18,869 bases of DNA from an uncultured Acidobacteriaceae bacterium (GTDB lineage Bacteria > Acidobacteriota > Terriglobia > Terriglobales > Acidobacteriaceae), in contig CAIMNN010000069.1 in assembly GCA_903842845.1 (NCBI GenBank), positions 1 through 18,869 on the forward strand, written 5' to 3'. A program made the position numbers and the translations under genes. This document shows, one piece after another, positions 14,066-18,869 of the stretch (position 1 is its first letter; the number at the start of each line of letters is the position of its first letter). The notes beneath the pieces were generated by a model, which was given only the letters and a program-made list of their open reading frames with translations, did not search any database and was not told the DNA's origin.

Positions 14066-14965
14066 TCAGGTGGTAGCTGATGCACCTTGATACATGCACT
14101 CATCTAGTGCACTCTCCCAGTTGGCAAGGCGTACACCGAAACGCAAATGCAACTTCTCATTACAGAGTAATGAGTTAAGAGGGCGTCGGGCTGGTGTGGG
14201 GTACTGGCTGGATGAAATCGGGTTCACGCTGGGATTTTTTCCATTCAATAAACTGCCTGCACGCGCAAAGATTGCCTGCGCAAAGCCGCACCATGAAACT
14301 GCGCCGGCACAACTCATGTGATAAATGCCTGAGTAAATGCTTTCGTCGCCAACGCCGCCTTCAAGAATACTGTCAATAACACGATGCGTAGCACGCGCTA
14401 ACTCAATGGAGGTTGTTGGTGCTCCAATCTGGTCATCCACAATATTCAGGCTTTCCCGCTCTCGGCCAATACGCAACATAGTGAACAGAAAATTGTGTCC
14501 ATGAGGGCCGTACACCCAACTTGTACGAAGGATCAGAAACTTTCCACCAACATTTTGAATGGCTTCTTCCCCAGCAAGTTTGCTGGCGCCATAGATGTTC
14601 AGCGGATGCGGCTTGTCAGTCTCAACCCAGGGGCCGGCTTTAGACCCATCAAATACATAGTCAGTGGAGTAATGCACCAACAACGCATTGGTACGCAGCG
14701 CCTCTTCCGCCAAAATCCCGGGAGCCTTTGCATTAATGGCCATCGCAACGTCCGGTTCTGATTCAGCGCGGTCTACGGCTGTATAAGCAGACGCATTAAT
14801 GATGATGTCTGGTGAGAGTTTACGTACTAAAGCTCTTATGGCATCAGGCGCAGCAAAATCAACCATGGTGCGGTCACATGCAATGATATCCGGGAAGTTG
14901 TTTTTGAGCTCCGTGCCAACTTGACCACTTGAGCCGAAAAGAAGAATACGTGGCTGTTTGATCAA
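14066..14965 (-). CDS. rfbD: dTDP-4-dehydrorhamnose reductase
   Basis: The 299-residue protein is an extended short-chain dehydrogenase with nucleotide motif GSSGQVG (11-17), substrate region STDYVFDG (100-107) and catalytic Tyr125/Lys129 in YGASKLAGE. It carries out the last step of dTDP-L-rhamnose synthesis, the NAD(P)H reduction of dTDP-4-keto-rhamnose. The start is a TTG at 14965 overlapping the rfbC stop (TTGA). It is supported by GGAGG 7 bases upstream, inside the end of rfbC, and by the family N-terminus. It is the last gene of the operon; an intrinsic terminator follows after 130 bases. Confidence 0.95.
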   Translation of the reverse strand: MIKQPRILLFGSSGQVGTELKNNFPDIIACDRTMVDFAAPDAIRALVRKLSPDIIINASAYTAVDRAESEPDVAMAINAKAPGILAEEALRTNALLVHYSTDYVFDGSKAGPWVETDKPHPLNIYGASKLAGEEAIQNVGGKFLILRTSWVYGPHGHNFLFTMLRIGRERESLNIVDDQIGAPTTSIELARATHRVIDSILEGGVGDESIYSGIYHMSCAGAVSWCGFAQAIFARAGSLLNGKNPSVNPISSSQYPTPARRPLNSLLCNEKLHLRFGVRLANWESALDECMYQGASATT

Positions 14966-15507
14966 GCAAAAACCTCCGCTTCGCGCAGGGTTTCTCCCTT
15001 GCTGTCTTTTTGCGATACGATTACGTCCTTGTCAGTTATCGGCCATTGAATGCCAATATCCCCATCATTCCACTGGATTGTTCGTTCCCCGGATGGATAA
15101 TAATAATCCGTAACTTTGTAAGCAAAGCCGACAACCTCAGTCAGTGCGAGGAATGCGTGGCCAAATCCCACTGGAATCCAAAGCATTGCCCCGTTCTCAC
15201 CAGAAAGCTCGAGCGCCACATATTTGCCAAAGTTAGGCGAACTCCGGCGCAGGTCCACCGCTACATCCAGGGCCGCTCCATGCGTGACACGCACGAGTTT
15301 TCCTTGTGGCTTGACAACTTGGTAGTGGATGCCACGCACCACATTTTTCTTTGAGATTGAAAAATTATCCTGAACCCAGGTTGAGGGCAATCCTGCCTCA
15401 GTCATACGGTCCTGATTGAACGTCTCCCAGAATATTCCGCGCTCATCCTGGAAGGTCTGAGGTGTGATCCGTAAAACCCCCGGCAGCTCTGTTGCTGACA
15501 CTTTCAT
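14962..15507 (-). CDS. rfbC: dTDP-4-dehydrorhamnose 3,5-epimerase
   Basis: The 181-residue cupin matches RfbC/RmlC at the usual length (about 180). Visible hallmarks are FQDERGIFWETF, QDNFSISKKNVVRGIHYQ with His61 as expected catalytic base, Lys70, VAVDLRRSSPNFGKY, the GFGHAFLAL strand and Tyr130 in FAYKVTDYY, followed by ERTIQWND. It epimerises dTDP-4-keto-6-deoxyglucose at C3 and C5. The ATG at 15507 overlaps the rfbA stop (ATGA), and its own stop overlaps the TTG of rfbD, whose ribosome binding site it contains. Confidence 0.95.
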   Translation of the reverse strand: MKVSATELPGVLRITPQTFQDERGIFWETFNQDRMTEAGLPSTWVQDNFSISKKNVVRGIHYQVVKPQGKLVRVTHGAALDVAVDLRRSSPNFGKYVALELSGENGAMLWIPVGFGHAFLALTEVVGFAYKVTDYYYPSGERTIQWNDGDIGIQWPITDKDVIVSQKDSKGETLREAEVFA

Positions 15508-16400
15508 AACTCATCTGCCTCTGATCTAAACGTAGGTTCATTGCGCAGCGAGAGCAGATATTGGCCATATCCGCTCTTGATGACCGGCTTTGCCAGCTCT
15601 TCAAGTCTCTCAGCCGAGATATAACCGAGGCGATAGGCAATCTCTTCTATACACGCGATCTTTAAACCCTGGCGGCGTTCGATGGTCTGTATGAACAACC
15701 CCGCATCCAGAAGAGAGTCGTGCGTCCCTGTATCCAGCCATGCCATGCCACGACTCATTACCTGAACTCTAAGTCGACCTTTCTGCATATAGAGCCGGTT
15801 CAGGTCCGTGATCTCCAACTCGCCACGCGCTGAAGGTTTGAGCGTCGAAGCCAGTTGAACAACTTCATCATCATAAAAATACAGTCCTGTCACTGCATAA
15901 CGCGACTTGGGGCTGCTGGGCTTTTCTTCCAGGCTCACCACATGTCCTTGTTCGTCGAACTCCACTACGCCATAGCGCTCAGGATCGTTAACCGGATAGG
16001 CAAAGACCGTAGCACCCTGCTTTAATGTCGCGGCTTTCTGCAAATACTTTGAGAAGGACTGCCCGTAAAAAATATTATCCCCGAGTATCAACGCGCTGCC
16101 ATCTCCGGCAATAAAATCCTTGCCTATCAGAAATGCCTGCGCCAGTCCGTCCGGGCTGGGTTGGATGGCATAACTCAAGTTGATGCCCCACTGGCTGCCG
16201 TCGCCTAATAACTCGGCGAACCTTGCTGTATCTTGAGGTGTGGAAATAATAAGGATGTCGCGCAGTCCTGATAACATCAGCGTGCTGAGCGGATAATATA
16301 TCATCGGCTTGTCATAGACCGGCAATAACTGCTTTGATATAACATGCGTCATGGGATAAAGTCTCGTCCCTGATCCACCAGCTAGAATGATTCCCTTCAC
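15504..16400 (-). CDS. rfbA: Glucose-1-phosphate thymidylyltransferase
   Basis: This nucleotidyltransferase (298 residues from the chosen start) opens with KGIILAGGSGTRLYPMT, the nucleotide loop of RfbA/RmlA, followed by SKQLLPVYDKPMIYYPLSTL, ALILGDNIFYGQ and VSLEEKPSSPKSRYAVTGLY. It joins glucose-1-phosphate and dTTP to give dTDP-glucose, the first step of the rhamnose route. An ATG at 16436 would add 12 unrelated residues that lie inside rfbB. The GTG at 16400 is preferred because it begins the family sequence, overlaps the rfbB stop as GTGA and has AGGAGAG upstream at a workable distance. RmlA is usually allosterically inhibited by dTDP-rhamnose. Confidence 0.95.
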   Translation of the reverse strand: MKGIILAGGSGTRLYPMTHVISKQLLPVYDKPMIYYPLSTLMLSGLRDILIISTPQDTARFAELLGDGSQWGINLSYAIQPSPDGLAQAFLIGKDFIAGDGSALILGDNIFYGQSFSKYLQKAATLKQGATVFAYPVNDPERYGVVEFDEQGHVVSLEEKPSSPKSRYAVTGLYFYDDEVVQLASTLKPSARGELEITDLNRLYMQKGRLRVQVMSRGMAWLDTGTHDSLLDAGLFIQTIERRQGLKIACIEEIAYRLGYISAERLEELAKPVIKSGYGQYLLSLRNEPTFRSEADEL

Positions 16401-17485
16401 TTGGATGCTCTCTCCTGGTAATTCTTCTGAATCCAATCCCTGTAGGCGCCGCTGCGCACATTCTTGATCCAGGCTGCCCGCTCAAGATACCAGGCTACAG
16501 TTTTGCGCAGTCCCTCGTTGAACGCAAGCGCCGGCTTCCAATCCAGTTCGCGATTGATCTTCCTTGTGTCGATGGCATAGCGAAGATCATGTCCCGGTCT
16601 GTCCGTCACAAACGTTATCAGCTTGCGGCGTTTTCCGAGCGATGCGTCAGGGCGCAGTTCATCAACCAGATCGCAGATAGTCTGCACCACATCCAGATTC
16701 TTACGTTCACTATTGCCGCCGATGTTATAACTCTCGCCAACAACACCACGTTCCAGCACAGCTCGGATCGCCGAACAATGATCCTCCACATACAACCAGT
16801 CGCGCACGTTACTTCCATCACCGTAGACGGGCAGTGGCTTGCCTTCAAGAGCATTAAGGATCATCAGAGGGATCAATTTTTCAGGAAATTGATATGGACC
16901 ATAATTGTTTGAGCAATTGGACATGAGCACCGGAAGACCGTATGTATGAAAATACGCCCGGGCAAAATGATCCGAGGCGGCCTTGGAGGCCGCATAGGGA
17001 CTGTTGGGCGCATAGGCTGTCACTTCAGAAAAGGCTGCGTCATCAAGTCCCAGCGAACCATAAACTTCATCGGTTGAAACATGCAAAAAGCGAAAGGCAT
17101 GCTTCTCGTCAGCATGCAGCGTTAACCAGTATTGCTTGGCTTGCTGCAACATTGCAAAGGTGCCTAGTACATTTGTACGTACAAAGGCGCCCGGTTCAAG
17201 AATCGAACGGTCGACATGGCTCTCTGCGGCGAAATGAACGATCGCTTTCGGCCGGTGCTTGAGCAGCAAACTACCCACCAACTCGGCATCACATATGTCG
17301 CCGTGCACAAATATGTGTCGTGAGTCGCCTTCAAGAGTCTCTAGATTTTCCGGGTTGCCTGCATAAGTGAGCAGGTCGAGATTAACGACTGCGCTTCCGA
17401 CACTCTTGACCCAGTGCATGACGAAATTAGAGCCGATAAATCCAGCCCCGCCAGTTACTAGAACAGTGTTAGTCATATTCGCCAT
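16397..17485 (-). CDS. rfbB: dTDP-glucose 4,6-dehydratase
   Basis: The 362-residue protein is an extended SDR matching RfbB/RmlB: NAD motif GGAGFIGS (12-19), HFAAESHVDRSI (84-95), the dehydratase triad Thr138-Asp139-Glu140 in STDEVYGSL, and Tyr164/Lys168 in YAASKAASDH. It converts dTDP-glucose to dTDP-4-keto-6-deoxyglucose. It is the first gene of rfbB-rfbA-rfbC-rfbD. The start may be ATG 17485 or ATG 17476 (MTNTVLVTGG); neither has a good ribosome binding site. A TATACT on the minus strand at 17526-17521 could be the operon's -10 box but lacks a convincing -35. Confidence 0.95.
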   Translation of the reverse strand: MANMTNTVLVTGGAGFIGSNFVMHWVKSVGSAVVNLDLLTYAGNPENLETLEGDSRHIFVHGDICDAELVGSLLLKHRPKAIVHFAAESHVDRSILEPGAFVRTNVLGTFAMLQQAKQYWLTLHADEKHAFRFLHVSTDEVYGSLGLDDAAFSEVTAYAPNSPYAASKAASDHFARAYFHTYGLPVLMSNCSNNYGPYQFPEKLIPLMILNALEGKPLPVYGDGSNVRDWLYVEDHCSAIRAVLERGVVGESYNIGGNSERKNLDVVQTICDLVDELRPDASLGKRRKLITFVTDRPGHDLRYAIDTRKINRELDWKPALAFNEGLRKTVAWYLERAAWIKNVRSGAYRDWIQKNYQERASK

Positions 17486-17823
17486 CTACAGGAGATTCCT
17501 TGAAGATTCAGCTCAGATAGAGTATACGTAAGTCTGGCAGATGCACATGAGCAAGATCGAATCAGTTCTAAAAATGCCCACGGAACAATGAATGAGTCTT
17601 CACCTACTCAGAAGGTTTCTCACAGGTCGAGTCTAGCATAATCAAAGCCGAGCCGTCTTTGGCTGTCAGCCTGCCTGCAATAATGTATTTAATCGTCTAA
17701 TGCGACCAGTTGTGTTATTAAAAGCTACCAGTCGTTGTATGTGGAACGCCCCATGCATTCGGCGTCTGATTGCATGCCCAACTATTTGATGACATGGCTG
17801 TCACGCCATAGGATCAACCCACA

Positions 17824-17858
17824 AAATAAGAAAAGCGGCAAAGATTGCTCTTTGCCGC
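17824..17858 (-). terminator. Intrinsic terminator after the B12-dependent ribonucleotide reductase gene
   Basis: GCGGCAAAGA (17835-17844) pairs with TCTTTGCCGC (17849-17858) around loop TTGC, and on the minus strand the stem is followed by TTTTCTTATTTT. It lies about 40 bases past the stop codon at 17899, the right place to end that transcript. Confidence 0.8.
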
Positions 17859-17868
17859 CCCCTGAGTG
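17828..17868. repeat. Copy 2 of the 41-base terminator repeat flanking the rfb operon
   Basis: It matches 13907-13947 with three mismatches and the same orientation. In this copy the bases beyond the stem (CCTGAGTG) no longer form the second small hairpin seen in copy 1. Confidence 0.85.
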
Positions 17869-17898
17869 CTTCGATCTTCAGAAGCATAAATTTAATTC

Positions 17899-18869
17899 TT
17901 AGCTACAGCCACTCGTTGACCCGCAGCTCATGCAGCGGTAGCAGCTTCCGTTGCGGACCATGATCGCTCCGCATGTCTGGCAGCTCGGCGCGTCGCCCAT
18001 AACGTACATGTCGCGCATTGCGTCAGCCGCGTGATAAACCCCGCGGTCCTTGAGCGAAGGCGTTGAACCCGCAGCCTCAGCCTTGATGTCACCAACCGTG
18101 TGGCTCGTGCTCTCGACCTCACTGAGCGAATTCACATGGCTCAGCCGCTTTGCAACTTCCTCAGCCAGCTTTGCCAGTTGGCTCTGCTCTGCCGAGTCCA
18201 TCTCCGGCTCAACCAGGCTCGGCGGCGGCGTCTGCAACTGCGGAGCCGAAGGCGCAAGGCCGGCAAAGAGCGAGAGCTGCGTGCCCGAAAGGAAGCGCAG
18301 TTGCAGCCAGCGGAAGATGTAATCCATCAGGCTCTTCGCGTAGCCGATCTGCTCGTTGCCCGTCCAGCCCGAAGGCTCAAAGCGCGTGTGAGCAAACTTC
18401 TCGCATAGTATCTTCAGTGGAACGCCGTGTTGCAGCGCCAGCGAAACAGCAGTGGCAAATGCATCCATCAAACCGCTGACCGTCGAGCCTTCCTTCGCCA
18501 TGCGAATAAAGATCTCGCCCGGCTGACCAGTCGGATACAAACCAACCGTGATGTATCCCTCGTGTCCGCTGATGGCGAACTTGTGCGTGATCGAAGCGCG
18601 CTCTTCCGGCAGACGATGACGCACGGCCGGCGGCGGCGCGTTCAGGTCTTGCTGCTCCGTCGCAATCGCCTTCATCTCGTCGAAGTTGCGCGCGAGCGTT
18701 GGGATTGCCGCAGCCTTCGCAATCTCCGCCAGCGCCTGCTCGTACATTCTGGTCGCGGCAACCACTGCCTTCGCGTTCACTTCAACGCGCTCGCCGAGGC
18801 TGTTCTCGATGAGCTTCACATCGCTCTCAGCCAAAGTTTTGCCGGTCGCAATCGCTTCCAGCACACGCT
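17899..18869 (-). CDS. nrdJ: Adenosylcobalamin-dependent (class II) ribonucleotide reductase, C-terminal part
   Basis: The frame is open to the right window edge, so the 5' part is missing; about 323 residues are visible. They match the C-terminal portion of large NrdJ proteins: GYITVGLYPTGQPGEIFIRM, EGSTVSGLMDAFATAVSLAL, LCEKFAHTRFEPSGWT and SLMDYIFRWLQLRFLS, then a variable linker and a cysteine-rich tail with CQTC, NGSCYRC, MSCG and SGCS at the very end. The tail is typical of this class and probably binds zinc and/or relays electrons to the active site. The enzyme reduces ribonucleotides to deoxyribonucleotides with adenosylcobalamin and works with or without oxygen. The GTG at 18864 is not a real start; it lies inside the protein. 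A terminator follows about 40 bases after the stop. Confidence 0.93.
   Translation of the reverse strand, partial: RVLEAIATGKTLAESDVKLIENSLGERVEVNAKAVVAATRMYEQALAEIAKAAAIPTLARNFDEMKAIATEQQDLNAPPPAVRHRLPEERASITHKFAISGHEGYITVGLYPTGQPGEIFIRMAKEGSTVSGLMDAFATAVSLALQHGVPLKILCEKFAHTRFEPSGWTGNEQIGYAKSLMDYIFRWLQLRFLSGTQLSLFAGLAPSAPQLQTPPPSLVEPEMDSAEQSQLAKLAEEVAKRLSHVNSLSEVESTSHTVGDIKAEAAGSTPSLKDRGVYHAADAMRDMYVMGDAPSCQTCGAIMVRNGSCYRCMSCGSTSGCS

Larger units (their letters stand above)
17486..17898. other. Intergenic region upstream of the rfb operon
   Basis: About 413 bases without a convincing gene. Near the rfbB end it has a minus-strand TATACT (17521-17526). Elsewhere there is a TGACA-TGGC-TGTCA dyad (17790-17803), an AT-rich patch around 17690-17725, and the repeat-borne terminator (17824-17858) of the ribonucleotide reductase gene. 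No RNA gene or mobile-element end was recognised. Confidence 0.5.

Noticed and set aside
13907..17868. rfb operon as a composite transposon or genomic island
   Set aside because: The flanking repeats are terminator hairpins; no transposase, integrase, tRNA or target-site duplication is present.
1..18869. CRISPR arrays, tRNA or rRNA genes, riboswitches
   Set aside because: No regularly spaced repeats, tRNA-like or rRNA-like segments were recognised, and no known riboswitch core was seen in the long pnt leader or the rfb upstream region.

Overview
The window looks like chromosomal DNA of a free-living, GC-rich Gram-negative bacterium, most plausibly an acidobacterium (class Terriglobia). That placement is inferred from gene content: outer-membrane porin plus decaheme cytochrome, class II (B12-dependent) ribonucleotide reductase, MoaD-MoaE and ModB-ModC fusions, three-subunit transhydrogenase. 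No rRNA, tRNA, CRISPR array, integrase or transposase was seen. Almost all genes lie on the minus strand.

Layout. (1) 1-3459, minus: a decaheme c-type cytochrome (MtrA/PioA/DmsE type) followed by a very long, edge-truncated outer-membrane beta-barrel protein (MtrB/PioB type), together a probable trans-outer-membrane electron conduit. (2) 3850-4626, plus: methylmalonyl-CoA decarboxylase (ScpB). (3) 4614-8561: a molybdenum block: a degraded mobA, a fused moaD-moaE, an IclR-type regulator facing the other way, and a fused modB-modC. (4) 8558-12275, minus: modA, then pntB, pntAB and pntAA, closely packed behind a near-consensus sigma-70 promoter at 12455-12483, so pnt and mod may be one transcript. 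(5) 12572-12815, plus: the wreck of a molybdate-sensing regulator (excisionase-like HTH fused to the end of a Mop/TOBE domain through a frame-shifting internal deletion). (6) 12955-13905, plus: an aldo/keto reductase. (7) 14066-17485, minus: a four-gene dTDP-L-rhamnose operon rfbBACD in which every junction is a 4-base start/stop overlap. (8) 17899-18869, minus: the C-terminal part of the B12-dependent ribonucleotide reductase.

How it fits together. Molybdate is taken up by ModA/ModBC, and MoaD-MoaE makes molybdopterin. The guanylyltransferase MobA (needed for the bis-MGD cofactor) and the dedicated Mop-domain regulator both appear broken by internal deletions, suggesting partial decay or reorganisation of molybdenum metabolism here. 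The pnt genes supply NADPH using the proton gradient, and rfb makes activated rhamnose for surface polysaccharide. A near-identical 41-base terminator-bearing repeat sits on both sides of the rfb operon.

The points most worth checking are the porin-cytochrome conduit, the two Mo-related pseudogenes with similar internal deletions, the MoaD-MoaE fusion with a buried Gly-Gly, and the pnt-mod linkage.
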